Source: a virus. From it: a stretch of DNA of 64,000 bases. Both the position numbers and the translations under genes were made by a program. The stretch spans positions 1-64,000 of the IMG/VR virus record IMGVR_UViG_3300025917_000016; one strand, 5' to 3'. This document shows positions 9,430-17,736 of this stretch, one piece after another; positions within the stretch are counted from its first letter, which is position 1; every line of letters starts with the position of its first letter. The notes beneath the pieces were generated by a model. That model saw only the letters and a list, made by a program, of their open reading frames with translations. It ran no database searches and had not been told where the DNA came from.

Positions 9430-9636
9430 TCAGTTCCCCGCATAGATGCTGACGTACTGCTCACCCGGCGCCAGGTCGAACGGGCCGGTCTCGTCACTGA
9501 CTTCGTCCGTCACGTGGGCGCTGCCGAGCGGGCCGCAGTCGCCACTGGCACCATGCCGGTACATCACCTGCTTCTCGCCGTGGCCGTCGAATTGCAGCTT
9601 CTGCAGGTCGACGATGAGTTTGTTGAGTGTGGTCAT
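9430..9636 (-). CDS. hypothetical protein (68 aa)
   Basis: I chose the second in-frame ATG at 9636 because a GGAG ribosome site sits seven bases upstream of it; the earlier ATG at 9657 has none. The product begins MTTLNKLIVDLQKL and is rich in Gly and Asp. No domain is recognised. The 160 bases upstream hold no other convincing gene and could contain a promoter. Confidence 0.6.
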   Translation of the reverse strand: MTTLNKLIVDLQKLQFDGHGEKQVMYRHGASGDCGPLGSAHVTDEVSDETGPFDLAPGEQYVSIYAGN

Positions 9637-9796
9637 AGGATCTCCAAAAGAAAACAATAATGTCGGATCAGGCTACCCGAAGGCTCCGGCATGCTGTTCG
9701 CTGCTGCGCCATGATGCAGCTCTCTACTTGGAAACGCAGTCTCGGGACCGGGCCTAATCAGTCTCGTCGTGCGTGGCGCGGGCCAGCTGTGGGCTG

Positions 9797-10849
9797 TTAC
9801 TGCTGATCGCGAACCGGCTCACCAGCCATCGCATCGTAGGTCGGGTCGCCAGTAGGTTCCTCGACGTTATCCATGCGCGACAGTCCGTCCGGCGTGAAGT
9901 AGCCGAGCAGGCCCACCACCATGTTCTGCACCAGCGCGTCCGGATCGAAGTCGTCGACCTTGCCGTTCATCGTGGCGCCGCGTACGGCGTAGCGCGCAGC
10001 AGCACGGACCTTGTCGGCGAGTTCTTCGCGTTCCGGCGACGTGGTGCCAGTGCGCAGGCCCATCGGCGGCTCGTCGAAACCGTCAGCGTACAGCCAGTGG
10101 TCTTTCGGCAGCGGCGAGCTGACGACGGCCGAGCCAGAACCATCCGGACGCACAAGCATGCCTTCGACTCGGCCGCCGATCGCATCAGCGATCTGCTGCA
10201 CTGGATGCACGTTGCGCTGCTCGTACAGCTTCTGCATCAGGCGGTAGCCTTCCAGCTCCCACACCTTGTCGATCGCTTTCTTGCGCGCCTCGGTGCGGCC
10301 GATGGCTTCGTCGAAGTTATCCATGCTCACGCACGATGACTCGCCGCGCACGGTGAAGCCATTTGTCAGCGTCAGCTCGCAGATCGTGGTGCGCCCCGAC
10401 GGCGTGATGGTATACGTCTCGGAATCAATCGCCGCCAGCACATCCTCGGGCTTGATGCGCGGCGCCGTCGACCCGGCCATCTGGATCGCGATCTCGGTCT
10501 GGTAGTCGCCGTGCGAGATCGACGCGGCCGCCGTCGTGCTCAGGACGTTCCTGGCCGTGTTGTCGATCGAGGCCGCCGCTGTGCGCTCGCGCTGGTACGG
10601 CATCCATTCGACGTAACGGTTGGACGGGATCTTGTCGTCGTCCTGCACCAGCGTGACGCTCGTGCGAGCGAAGTGGCGGCCGGCGGCATCGTATAGCGCC
10701 ACGCTCACGCAGCGCGGCCCGTGCACGGCGACGATCTGCGCGGCCAGCGGCTGGTCGCCGCAGGTCTGCATCGGCGCATCGGCGCCGCCCTTCTTGTCTG
10801 CTTCGTCCGGACGATACCACACGATACGGCCGACGGTCGGATTGATCAT
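9797..10849 (-). CDS. Gp49-like protein with an extra N-terminal domain (350 aa)
   Basis: The start ATG at 10849 has a strong GGGAG site; the open frame upstream of it is a shadow. Residues 1-130 (MINPTVGRIVWYRP) match a phage N-terminal module of unknown role seen in many phage proteins. Residues about 135-215 match the Phage_gp49_66 family, with the diagnostic NGFTVRGES and the motif WELEGYRL. The C-terminal 130 residues are not recognised. The family is widespread in phages and prophages and has no established function. The unusual point is the joining of two modules normally seen as separate genes. Confidence 0.75.
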   Translation of the reverse strand: MINPTVGRIVWYRPDEADKKGGADAPMQTCGDQPLAAQIVAVHGPRCVSVALYDAAGRHFARTSVTLVQDDDKIPSNRYVEWMPYQRERTAAASIDNTARNVLSTTAAASISHGDYQTEIAIQMAGSTAPRIKPEDVLAAIDSETYTITPSGRTTICELTLTNGFTVRGESSCVSMDNFDEAIGRTEARKKAIDKVWELEGYRLMQKLYEQRNVHPVQQIADAIGGRVEGMLVRPDGSGSAVVSSPLPKDHWLYADGFDEPPMGLRTGTTSPEREELADKVRAAARYAVRGATMNGKVDDFDPDALVQNMVVGLLGYFTPDGLSRMDNVEEPTGDPTYDAMAGEPVRDQQ

Positions 10850-10902
10850 GATGCTCCCTAGTAGATTCGCCGCGCTTGGAAACGGGCGCGCGGCACGAGC
10901 CC

Positions 10903-11115
10903 TTATTCCCCGCGCGTCTCGTCGATGAGGCGCTTGATCAGGATGGTCGACGCTACCACTGGCCAGAACTCCATCGTGATCACGAACAACCAGAAGAACG
11001 GGCACCGCAGAACCCAGCGCCACACGGTTCGGTCTTCGTCGTCGATGGCGATCATCACGAGCACGCCGATCACGAAGTTCAGGCCAATGGCCCACGATGC
11101 TTCTTCAAAGGTCAT
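10903..11115 (-). CDS. small two-helix membrane protein (70 aa)
   Basis: Two hydrophobic segments, about residues 8-25 and 37-60, are separated by an acidic loop (DDEDR). The start has a GGAG site at the right distance. This is probably an inner-membrane protein, one of several small membrane proteins in the early block. Function unknown. Confidence 0.65.
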   Translation of the reverse strand: MTFEEASWAIGLNFVIGVLVMIAIDDEDRTVWRWVLRCPFFWLFVITMEFWPVVASTILIKRLIDETRGE

Positions 11116-11172
11116 GCGATTCTCCAGTCGGTTTCCAGATGCCGCGCATGCGCGGCATGAAGAAGCCAGGAC

Positions 11173-11475
11173 TCAGATGCGGTCGACGCAGCGGTGGCAC
11201 TTCTTGCACCAGCGCGCCTTACCCATACCCATGTCGACCATGAACCATTCGCCCGGCTCGTGCTCGCAACGGCGCGAATCCCACAGCCACCACTTCAGCC
11301 AGCGGACCAAATCCACCAGCAGCCACACTGGCCAGGTCTGAACCGCGAGCAGATAGCAGAACCAGTCCGGCGCCGCCAGCAGCCACAGATTCGTGCGCTC
11401 GGACGCCACCAGATTGATCATGAGTCGGCCCACCACGGCATTCAGTAGCAGGGCCAGGATGATCGCGGTAATCAC
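11173..11475 (-). CDS. membrane protein with Cys-rich tail (100 aa)
   Basis: The likely start is a GTG at 11475 that overlaps the TGA of the upstream gene (GTGA). The product has two hydrophobic stretches (residues about 2-22 and 33-58, very Trp/Leu-rich) and a cytoplasmic-type tail with CEHEPG and CKKCHRC, a possible zinc site. It follows the MazG-like gene with coupled translation. No family is recognised. Confidence 0.6.
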   Translation of the reverse strand: MITAIILALLLNAVVGRLMINLVASERTNLWLLAAPDWFCYLLAVQTWPVWLLVDLVRWLKWWLWDSRRCEHEPGEWFMVDMGMGKARWCKKCHRCVDRI

Positions 11476-12083
11476 GAATTCCTCGCGTCCAGGCCACCTT
11501 TGTCGGCGCGTGCTTCCGCGGCCTCGTCGCTGTAGGCGTTCGGAAAGCGCTCGCGCAGCTTGGCGATATTCTCGTCCAGCACGGTGCCCAGGTCGATCTC
11601 CAGCGAGACGCAGAACTGCATCAGTACGCACACGATATTGGCCAGCGAGTTATTCAGGATCACGCGCTCGTTTGCCATCGGCGTGGTGTCGAGACCGCGC
11701 GTCATGAAGCCGACAGTCTCGGCAAACCGGCCGACATAGCCACCCAGCTCGAACGACAGATCGCTGATCGGCCGGATGACATTGTCCACCATGCGCGGAT
11801 ACGAGAGCAGCTGCACATCAAGCGTCAGCGCATCGGCAGCGATGGCAACGTACCAGAACGCATCGCCGATTTCCTCGGCCATGTGGTCGCGCAATGTCTT
11901 GCCCTTGTCGTCCGGCGTATCCATCGGCTTGCTGTAGATGCTGATGCGCTTGACCGACGTGACGATCTCGCCAGTCTCGGTGAGCAGACCCAGCGCAGCG
12001 TGGGACAGGCGGCCGGCGACGGTGGGCAGCGGCTTCTCGGTGCGCAGTGCGAGCGGTACGTATTGAATCAGGTGCAGGCTCAA
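11472..12083 (-). CDS. MazG-like nucleotide pyrophosphohydrolase (203 aa)
   Basis: Carries the all-alpha NTP pyrophosphohydrolase signature: LLTETGE with E36 and E39, then EEIGDAFWYV with E71 and D74, the four acidic metal ligands of the MazG/dUTPase superfamily. It should hydrolyse NTPs or dNTPs to monophosphates, in phages either to shape the dNTP pool or to lower host (p)ppGpp. I chose the TTG start at 12083, six bases after a GGAG and directly after the upstream stop. The helical C-terminal half is longer than in minimal MazG proteins. Confidence 0.8.
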   Translation of the reverse strand: MSLHLIQYVPLALRTEKPLPTVAGRLSHAALGLLTETGEIVTSVKRISIYSKPMDTPDDKGKTLRDHMAEEIGDAFWYVAIAADALTLDVQLLSYPRMVDNVIRPISDLSFELGGYVGRFAETVGFMTRGLDTTPMANERVILNNSLANIVCVLMQFCVSLEIDLGTVLDENIAKLRERFPNAYSDEAAEARADKGGLDARNS

Positions 12084-12084
12084 G

Positions 12085-12381
12085 TCATTCTCCTTCAGGG
12101 TCGTAAAGATCGGCCACGTGGCCGGGAAAGACAGCAAGTACGGCCAGCGCGTCATTTCCGATTTGCGCCGTGCCGTCCGGGTTCGAGTAGTACTCGCGGA
12201 TGGCTTCAGGAACAGCGACGCCGATCGCGTCACCGACGTCCATCGCTTCGACGTGCATGCGCGACACCCAGTTGGCCGGCACGCCGTCCCAGTCGGTGTC
12301 CGGACGCAGAAGCAGGACGGTGTAGGGCTGCGGTCTGGGCAGTGGCTGCGCCACTTTCACATTCGGGGCTGGCTCTTTCAT
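12085..12381 (-). CDS. hypothetical protein (98 aa)
   Basis: The start is an ATG sharing one base with the upstream TGA (TGATG). The product begins with a Pro-rich segment, contains YTVLLLRPDTDWD, and ends with an acidic tail. No domain is recognised. It is tightly coupled to the MazG-like gene downstream. Confidence 0.6.
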   Translation of the reverse strand: MKEPAPNVKVAQPLPRPQPYTVLLLRPDTDWDGVPANWVSRMHVEAMDVGDAIGVAVPEAIREYYSNPDGTAQIGNDALAVLAVFPGHVADLYDPEGE

Positions 12382-12575
12382 CACTGCCCCAGCACTTCGA
12401 GAGCATCGTGCAGCTTGTCGTCGATGGTCTCGTGGCGGTGCCACATGCTATCGCCGATCTTGTACGCCTGCTGCATCTGGGAATTGAGCAGCTGCGCTTC
12501 GATGATCTTCTCCACAGCATCATCGATCCTGCTCATCGCCGTCGCAGGCGGCGCAGTCAGTGCGGTATCGCTCAT
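12381..12575 (-). CDS. hypothetical protein (64 aa)
   Basis: A small helical protein rich in Ala and Asp. The chosen ATG at 12575 has an AAGGA site ten bases upstream. It overlaps the following gene by one base and the preceding gene's stop by four bases. No function recognised. Confidence 0.55.
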   Translation of the reverse strand: MSDTALTAPPATAMSRIDDAVEKIIEAQLLNSQMQQAYKIGDSMWHRHETIDDKLHDALEVLGQ

Positions 12576-13246
12576 AGTCCTATCCTTTCTTCCAGGTCCT
12601 TGTCGCGCCTGAGCATCGGCGCCCATGCGATGTAGTCGCCCAAGTCATTCCACACGCCGCGCACGGCGACGCCGCCGCGCGTGAGCAGCTGCACGGCAAC
12701 GCCGTCCGGTGCGCGTTCGCCGATGTGCGGGTACTGCCAGCGCGCTACGCTGCCCACGGCCACCTGGTCGCCGACCTTGATGACATCGGTCAGGACCGGC
12801 GGCGCGACGAAGCCATCGTCGTAGTCGTAGTTCTTCGGGTCGCCCGCGTGCTCGGTCGGCTGGCCGTTGAAAGCGTAGTCAATGAAGCGCGGATCACCGC
12901 CTTCCTTGGCCTGCAGCGGGATGAACATCAGGTTGGCCACCTCATACACGGCATCGAGCGGCGCGTCCTTGTCCACGAGGAACAGCAGGTCGGCGTTGAC
13001 GATCACCATGCGCTGCTCGTTCTCGAGTACGGGCTGCGGCGCCAGCACCTGTGCCGGCTCGTACTGCTGGATCACCCAGCCGTCTGTCTCCAGCGCCGAC
13101 CAGCGGCGGTTCTTGCGGCCGATCAGACTCGCGCGGCACGAGTAGGGCGACGACGCCATCGTCTCGTACTCGGGGATGCCGTCCGGGCCGATGGCGGCCC
13201 ACACACCCGGCGCATGCCAGTCGAAGTCCTTGTCCTTCGAGTTCAT
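12572..13246 (-). CDS. hypothetical protein (224 aa)
   Basis: The ATG at 13246 has a GAGGA site and overlaps the preceding stop as ATGA. The protein is soluble and rich in Asp, Pro and Val. It has a Tyr/Asp-rich stretch near residue 155 and a C-terminal beta-rich part with DVIKVGDQVAVG and GVAVQLLTRGGVAV, which could be a small barrel domain. No homologous family is recognised with confidence. Confidence 0.6.
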   Translation of the reverse strand: MNSKDKDFDWHAPGVWAAIGPDGIPEYETMASSPYSCRASLIGRKNRRWSALETDGWVIQQYEPAQVLAPQPVLENEQRMVIVNADLLFLVDKDAPLDAVYEVANLMFIPLQAKEGGDPRFIDYAFNGQPTEHAGDPKNYDYDDGFVAPPVLTDVIKVGDQVAVGSVARWQYPHIGERAPDGVAVQLLTRGGVAVRGVWNDLGDYIAWAPMLRRDKDLEERIGL

Positions 13247-13446
13247 TCTTTCCTCGCTTCGTTGATTTCTTCGATGAGGCGCTTCGCCGTGGAGTACGCG
13301 GACTTGCCATAGTCGGCACCGACGTTGTGGCCGACACCGTCCTTCATGCGCACGTTGATCACGTTGGCCAGCTCGTTGACCTTCACCTCCGTAACGTCGG
13401 CCGGATCGATCCAGCAGCCGTCGGACAGTTGGATGAGCTGCGTCAC
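13243..13446 (-). CDS. small hypothetical protein, GTG start (67 aa)
   Basis: The GTG at 13446 overlaps the TGA of the ligase gene (GTGA) and has GGAGG seven bases upstream, which decides the start. The product is compact with a beta-rich N half (DGCWIDPADVTEVKV) and a helical C terminus. It resembles many small phage proteins without assigned function. Confidence 0.6.
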   Translation of the reverse strand: MTQLIQLSDGCWIDPADVTEVKVNELANVINVRMKDGVGHNVGADYGKSAYSTAKRLIEEINEARKE

Positions 13447-14432
13447 GACATGTCCTCCGCTGCACGGAAGCCCAGGAACACCGGATGGCGCGGCGCGTCG
13501 ACGACGCCGTGCTCGAAGTGCTTGAACTTCACGATGGCATTCATGTGCGCGTCGCGGCTCGCCCACACGCTGGCGCGGAACTCGGCCGTCATGCCGGTGC
13601 CGATGTTGAAGGTATAGTCGGACAGCGTGCGCTCGCCCTTCTCATCGATGAAGATGCGCTTGCACACGAACGCGCCCAGCGTGCCCTTGCCGGACAAGCC
13701 GGCCTTGGCCGTGCTGCGCTTCGTACGGCCCAGCTCATTCGTCTGCGCGGCGTTCTCGTTCTTCATCTCCTCGACGAAGTCCACGACGATCGCCTCGGCG
13801 TCCGAGAAGCGTTTCAGCTTCAGCAGGCCGTGCTCGCGCACCGTGCTGCGGCCGTACTTGTACTTGCCGTCCGGACTGCGCACCATCACGCCCTCGTAGC
13901 CGGCCTCCAGGCACTCGGCCTCGAACGCTTCCAGCTCGTCCAGCGACTGGATCAGCGTGTGCGGCACCAGCTTGATCGGGCACTGCATCATCTGGCTCGG
14001 CGCCGCTGGCATGCCCGTCAAGCGGGCCTGGACCATGAGCTGCGTCCATTCCTTCTGCACCGACAGCAGCAGACTGCCGAGACGGATCAGGCGGTCGCGG
14101 AAACCCTCGTCCGAATCCCAGTAGTCGAACACATGGTACTCGAACGCTTCGCTCTTCGAGTGCGACATGACGACGCTGGTCGTGGCCTGCATCACGTTCG
14201 GCGCATTGGCCGGGCCGACGACCAGCTCGCCGTCCATGCCGTGCAGCTCGTGCAGGGAGAGCACCGCCTGCACGAGCTGGTTCGGGATCAGCTTGAGCGA
14301 GCGCGACAGCAGCTTGCCGTGCTTGTTCGCGGCGCGCACGCCATCGATCTTGGCGCTGGCGATCAGCGGGAACACGAGGTCGTCGTTGCTGTCCGGCGTA
14401 CCGGCCAGCATGGGCTTGAATTCTTTGGTCAT
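13443..14432 (-). CDS. ATP-dependent DNA ligase
   Basis: The nucleotidyltransferase motifs are clear: KIDGVR with the adenylated lysine K28, GMDGELVVG (motif III), EGVMVRSPDG (motif IV) and LLKLKRF (motif V), followed by a C-terminal OB-fold-like region. At 329 residues it is a typical compact phage ligase. It seals nicks during replication and recombination. It overlaps the upstream gene by ATGA and lies in the block holding the polymerase and nucleases. Confidence 0.93.
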   Translation of the reverse strand: MTKEFKPMLAGTPDSNDDLVFPLIASAKIDGVRAANKHGKLLSRSLKLIPNQLVQAVLSLHELHGMDGELVVGPANAPNVMQATTSVVMSHSKSEAFEYHVFDYWDSDEGFRDRLIRLGSLLLSVQKEWTQLMVQARLTGMPAAPSQMMQCPIKLVPHTLIQSLDELEAFEAECLEAGYEGVMVRSPDGKYKYGRSTVREHGLLKLKRFSDAEAIVVDFVEEMKNENAAQTNELGRTKRSTAKAGLSGKGTLGAFVCKRIFIDEKGERTLSDYTFNIGTGMTAEFRASVWASRDAHMNAIVKFKHFEHGVVDAPRHPVFLGFRAAEDMS

Positions 14433-15166
14433 ACGAGTTCCTGGGAAAGATCGATACGTTCGACAAGCCCGCCATGATCGTCGAGCACTTCAAATACGGT
14501 GGCGTGGCTGTGAATGTCACGCTGGATACGTAGCGCTTTCACCGCAGCATCGTGAGCAGTTGGCGCATCAATATCGATCTGCCACATGACACGAAACCGT
14601 TGATCCGGCAGATCCTGCGTGATGATCTGGGCCTGCTTCACCTTCCACGGCTGCGCCTCGATCGACACGCCGTACTGGTGCGACAGCATGGCGCCGAAGC
14701 GCTGCGCGTCGCCTTCCTTGCCGAAGTCCGCGACCCAGCGCGCCAGCCCCTTGCGGCCGCGTTCGTACACGGCCCAGCAGGTCGTGTGTTCGTCCGGGCC
14801 GCCGAACTGCGGCTCGGCGTGTTCGTTCTGCGCGTCGGTGCGCGGATGGTGGATCACAGGCACGACCTGGATCGACACCACGTCCGGCAGCGCGGAGGCG
14901 CGCAGCTCGTCGAACTTCTTCTTCGTGAATTCGTCGATGTGGATGAGGTAGTCGCGCTCCACGCCGGGCTGCGCGTCGTTGACCCACTTCGTCTGGAACT
15001 CTCTCGCCCACTGCAGCGCATGCTGCCAGAAAAGGCCGCGCGAGCCGTCGATTTCTTCCATGAACGCGTCGCGCTCATCTTCGTCCATCGCATTCAGGTA
15101 CACCGACAGATTGCTGCCGATGTCGAACACGACCTCGCACAGCGCATCCGATGCTTTGTGATTCAT
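14429..15166 (-). CDS. hypothetical protein (245 aa)
   Basis: The ATG at 15166 has a GAGGAA site; the longer open frame upstream is a shadow. The N half is acidic and helical (VYLNAMDEDERDAF, LQWAREFQTKW). The C half is alpha/beta, ending ERIDLSQELV. The N half resembles the downstream-transcribed 105-residue protein (both carry a WAREF motif near a GSxGL turn), suggesting a related domain. Function unknown. Confidence 0.6.
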   Translation of the reverse strand: MNHKASDALCEVVFDIGSNLSVYLNAMDEDERDAFMEEIDGSRGLFWQHALQWAREFQTKWVNDAQPGVERDYLIHIDEFTKKKFDELRASALPDVVSIQVVPVIHHPRTDAQNEHAEPQFGGPDEHTTCWAVYERGRKGLARWVADFGKEGDAQRFGAMLSHQYGVSIEAQPWKVKQAQIITQDLPDQRFRVMWQIDIDAPTAHDAAVKALRIQRDIHSHATVFEVLDDHGGLVERIDLSQELV

Positions 15167-15179
15167 TTCGTTTTCCTCG

Positions 15180-15497
15180 TTATGAGAGCCGCGCTTCAGC
15201 GAGCAGGCCCTTGACCTTCGCGTCGACGAACGCCGCAATCTGTTCAGGGAAGTCCGCGAGATCGTCCGGATTCATGATCGCCTCGCGCACCTCCCACGCC
15301 TCGTCGAATTCGCGTGCCCACTCGACGATCTTGTTGTGCAGGCCCGGCGAGCCATCGACCATGTCCATGATCGCGGCCCGTGCTTCGGTGCTCCACTGAT
15401 TCCACACAAAACCCACGCTCATGCCCATACTGGCGATGTACTGCTGCTGGCGCAGGGCAGTCTCGAGTGCCTTCAGTGCATCTGCTTCCCTGCTCAT
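15180..15497 (-). CDS. hypothetical protein (105 aa)
   Basis: A helical protein that starts at an ATG overlapping the previous stop (ATGA). It contains DGSPGLHNKIVEWAREFDEAW, which parallels GSRGLFWQHALQWAREF in the next gene (14429-15166), so the two may be a duplicated pair. No function recognised. Confidence 0.6.
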   Translation of the reverse strand: MSREADALKALETALRQQQYIASMGMSVGFVWNQWSTEARAAIMDMVDGSPGLHNKIVEWAREFDEAWEVREAIMNPDDLADFPEQIAAFVDAKVKGLLAEARLS

Positions 15498-15820
15498 TGA
15501 AACCCCCGCCCCGGCGCACGCTTGGCCGCTTCCGGCACCAGCTTCTTCGCAAAGTCGAGCACGCACGTCATGTTGTCACGCTGGATCGCCGCGATCTCGG
15601 CCGAGTCGGGAACGTGCGGCGTCGGGATCGGCTTCGTACCCGGCACGAACCACGCCGTACTGCCATCGCGCTGCTCGCGCGCCTCGCCGTGCAGCGTCAT
15701 GAGCGTGCGCATCGCGCCAATCGTCCCACTGTGCAACACGACAGGACCGACACCGGCCGGCACGTCCTTGTTCGGCAGGACTTCGAGTAAGCCCGAAGCC
15801 CAGCACACTAATTTCGCCAT
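15494..15820 (-). CDS. hypothetical protein (108 aa)
   Basis: The ATG at 15820 is preceded by AGGAG at a good distance; an adjacent GTG one codon earlier is possible. A short hydrophobic N terminus is followed by a mixed, Pro-rich body. It overlaps the neighbours on both sides. No family recognised. Confidence 0.55.
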   Translation of the reverse strand: MAKLVCWASGLLEVLPNKDVPAGVGPVVLHSGTIGAMRTLMTLHGEAREQRDGSTAWFVPGTKPIPTPHVPDSAEIAAIQRDNMTCVLDFAKKLVPEAAKRAPGRGFQ

Positions 15821-16098
15821 CACTTACTCCTTGCTTTTTCGCCGGCCATGCTGCGGAACACCGCACGCAAGGCTCGGGTCGCGAGTGCGTCGCCCTGCTC
15901 GGAAAGAGCCTTGACGAACGCGCGCGCTTCGTTGTCGTTACCAAACCGGGTGCCCACGCCCTGCAGGATCAGGAACACCTTGCGGGTGCGCATGTCGATG
16001 CAGTCGAATACGCCCCAGCCCTGCTCCAGCGCGCGCTCCTGGTCGCGCGACGTCCAGTCCGGCTCCGGGACGGCGCCGGCCTTGCGTGCCCGTGCCAT
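15820..16098 (-). CDS. hypothetical basic protein (92 aa)
   Basis: A basic protein with an alpha/beta middle (GWGVFDCIDMRTRKVFLILQ) and a helical C terminus ending EKARSK. Its start ATG follows the stop of the upstream small membrane-protein gene by one base. No domain recognised. Confidence 0.55.
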   Translation of the reverse strand: MARARKAGAVPEPDWTSRDQERALEQGWGVFDCIDMRTRKVFLILQGVGTRFGNDNEARAFVKALSEQGDALATRALRAVFRSMAGEKARSK

Positions 16099-16099
16099 G

Positions 16100-16273
16100 T
16101 CAGTTTACGTCCAGCCAGCGGCTGTCCCGGCCGTTATAACGCGCGCTGCGGTGCCGTGGCGGCGCCCGGTCATTGATACGCTTGACGAGGTGGTAGAACA
16201 ACCAGATCGTGAGCACGATCTGGTACGACGAGCGCACGACGCGCGCAGTGGTGAAAAGCGGGAGGAAGTTCAT
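16100..16273 (-). CDS. small membrane protein (57 aa)
   Basis: The ATG at 16273 overlaps the stop of the nuclease gene (ATGA). The product has one hydrophobic helix (about residues 14-31) followed by a very basic tail rich in Arg. It is probably anchored in the inner membrane with the tail in the cytoplasm. Function unknown. Confidence 0.5.
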   Translation of the reverse strand: MNFLPLFTTARVVRSSYQIVLTIWLFYHLVKRINDRAPPRHRSARYNGRDSRWLDVN

Positions 16274-16689
16274 TTGATAGGCACTCCGGATACGGTGACG
16301 CCCATGATCCACTGGGCGATGTCCTTGCGGCTCATCATGTGCGCCTTGAACTTCTCGCAGGTGAGTGGATGCTTCCACATACCGCCAGTCAGAATCACAC
16401 CGCCGTCCTTGCTACCGACGATGACGGCGAGGTTGCGGCCTTCGGCCATACGATCCTTGCCCCAGTCCTTCTGCAGTTCGGACAGGCCCGGTTCGATCAG
16501 CGTGCTGGCGCGCTTGGGCAACTCGACGAATTTGTACTCGACCCACAGGTCACGCGCTCGTCCGGAGTACCACACGTCCCAGATGCCGGACGTGTACAGG
16601 TTGTTGTTCTTCATCCAGTACGGGTCCTGGCGGCCGGGCGGCAGGTACTTGTGCACGCTGGCCGTGAACGTGGTCTCGGGCTTGCTCAT
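16270..16689 (-). CDS. PD-(D/E)XK nuclease, VRR-NUC-like
   Basis: The central part reads GIWDVWYSG, then LWVEYKFVELPKR, which fits the D...ExK catalytic core of small PD-(D/E)XK nucleases. A later NLAVIVGSKDGGVIL forms the expected core strand. At 139 residues it is the right size for stand-alone phage VRR-NUC-type nucleases. It probably cleaves branched or linear DNA during replication or recombination, next to an exonuclease gene. Confidence 0.65.
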   Translation of the reverse strand: MSKPETTFTASVHKYLPPGRQDPYWMKNNNLYTSGIWDVWYSGRARDLWVEYKFVELPKRASTLIEPGLSELQKDWGKDRMAEGRNLAVIVGSKDGGVILTGGMWKHPLTCEKFKAHMMSRKDIAQWIMGVTVSGVPIK

Positions 16690-17027
16690 TTGCGGCCGCG
16701 TCCTGTGACTTTCGATTGCGCAGCTTCGGTACGCAGATGCTCGTCACGCGCCATGCGCTGGTCGACCAGCGAGGCGTAGCCGACGATGTCATGCCAGTTG
16801 TCGCGGTAGTTCGGGTCGCCGTTAAGCATGCGCGCGATCTTGTCGGAGATCACGGTCAGGGCTTGGCGCTGGTCTGGCGCCAGTTGCGCCCAGCCGGCGC
16901 CGCCATGCGCGTTGCGCATGACGTTCTGCAGGTCTTGTGCGATCACGGCGTGGTTCTCGAACGAGCCGTAGCGGTCGCCGCGCTCGGCCAGGGTCTGCTG
17001 CACGTTGGTATGGGTGGTGACGGTCAT
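16686..17027 (-). CDS. conserved phage protein, DUF6378-like (113 aa)
   Basis: The ATG at 17027 overlaps the stop of a 44-codon gene upstream. The N terminus (QQTLAERGDRYGSFENHA) and the later KIARMLNGDPNYRDNWHDIVGYASL match a family found widely in phages and annotated DUF6378. The motif KIxRxxxGxxxxxDxxxDIxGY recalls the all-alpha pyrophosphohydrolase fold, but activity is not established. Confidence 0.7.
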   Translation of the reverse strand: MTVTTHTNVQQTLAERGDRYGSFENHAVIAQDLQNVMRNAHGGAGWAQLAPDQRQALTVISDKIARMLNGDPNYRDNWHDIVGYASLVDQRMARDEHLRTEAAQSKVTGRGRK

Positions 17028-17158
17028 GGGTGTGTCTCGCAAAAATGTTTTGGAACGGGAGCTTCGCCTGCGTACACGCGAAACTCGACGAGATTGAGTG
17101 CGCCGGCCAGGACGAACATCAGCCAGAACGCGCCAAAGGCGGCCAGGAAGTTCTTCAT
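17024..17158 (-). CDS. small membrane protein (44 aa)
   Basis: A short ORF of 44 codons that fills the gap between two coupled genes. Its ATG overlaps the TGA of the exonuclease gene and its TGA overlaps the ATG of the next gene. The product begins MKNFLAAFGAFWLMFVLAGA, a single hydrophobic helix, with a polar tail. The ATGA junctions on both sides make it very likely to be translated. Confidence 0.65.
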   Translation of the reverse strand: MKNFLAAFGAFWLMFVLAGALNLVEFRVYAGEAPVPKHFCETHP

Positions 17159-17709
17159 TTCCCGATCCCGGCGGCCCAGATGGCCTGCAGGTGCTGGGCC
17201 TGCGCCAGCGCGTCAGCCAGCGCATTGTGCGCGGCCGCATTGGCCGGCTTGGGCACGGCGCGGGCGGCTTCCATCGACTTGATCGTGCGAAAGCACCGCG
17301 TATTCCAGAACTTCCACGGCGTGCCCTGCAGGCCATACGCATGCGCCAGCATGGCACAATCGAAGTCCGAGCCGTTGCCCCAGACCTTCGTGTGCCCCCA
17401 TTCGAGCGGCGAGCCGCCCCACGCGCGCAGTTCATCGAGTGCATCGCCGAGCGAGACCTGCTCCTTGTGGTCGAACACGGCCTTGGCCTTGGCATCCTGG
17501 TCGAGCCACCAGCGCAGCGTGCTGGGGCTGATGGTGCGGTGCTCGTCGAGGTTGGACTGGATCGTGATGACGCGGTAGAACGCGCCGTCGTCGATGTTCT
17601 TCTCGTTGAACTTCACCGCGCCGATCGACAGGATGACGGCATGCGGGAGCGTATCCAGCGTTTCCAGGTCGATCATCACGTGATCGAATTTTTCCTTCTT
17701 TGGCGGCAT
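17155..17709 (-). CDS. 3'-5' exonuclease, DnaQ/RNase T fold
   Basis: The ExoI motif is IDLETLDT with D14 and E16, followed by WGNGSDFDCAML (ExoII) and AHNALADALAQ (ExoIII, HxxxxD). The 184-residue protein resembles the phage group related to the Rv2179c 3'-5' exoribonuclease family. It should remove nucleotides from 3' ends of RNA or single-stranded DNA. It starts at an ATG near the terminator of the upstream gene and so may head a sub-operon. Confidence 0.8.
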   Translation of the reverse strand: MPPKKEKFDHVMIDLETLDTLPHAVILSIGAVKFNEKNIDDGAFYRVITIQSNLDEHRTISPSTLRWWLDQDAKAKAVFDHKEQVSLGDALDELRAWGGSPLEWGHTKVWGNGSDFDCAMLAHAYGLQGTPWKFWNTRCFRTIKSMEAARAVPKPANAAAHNALADALAQAQHLQAIWAAGIGK

Positions 17710-17736
17710 GGCCTTCCTTTACTCCGGGCGAAAATA

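Noticed and set aside
11472-12083. MazG-like enzyme as sign of a 2-aminoadenine (Z) genome
   Set aside because: No PurZ-like synthetase or DatZ-like dATP hydrolase is visible in the window, so the MazG-like gene alone does not support a modified genome.
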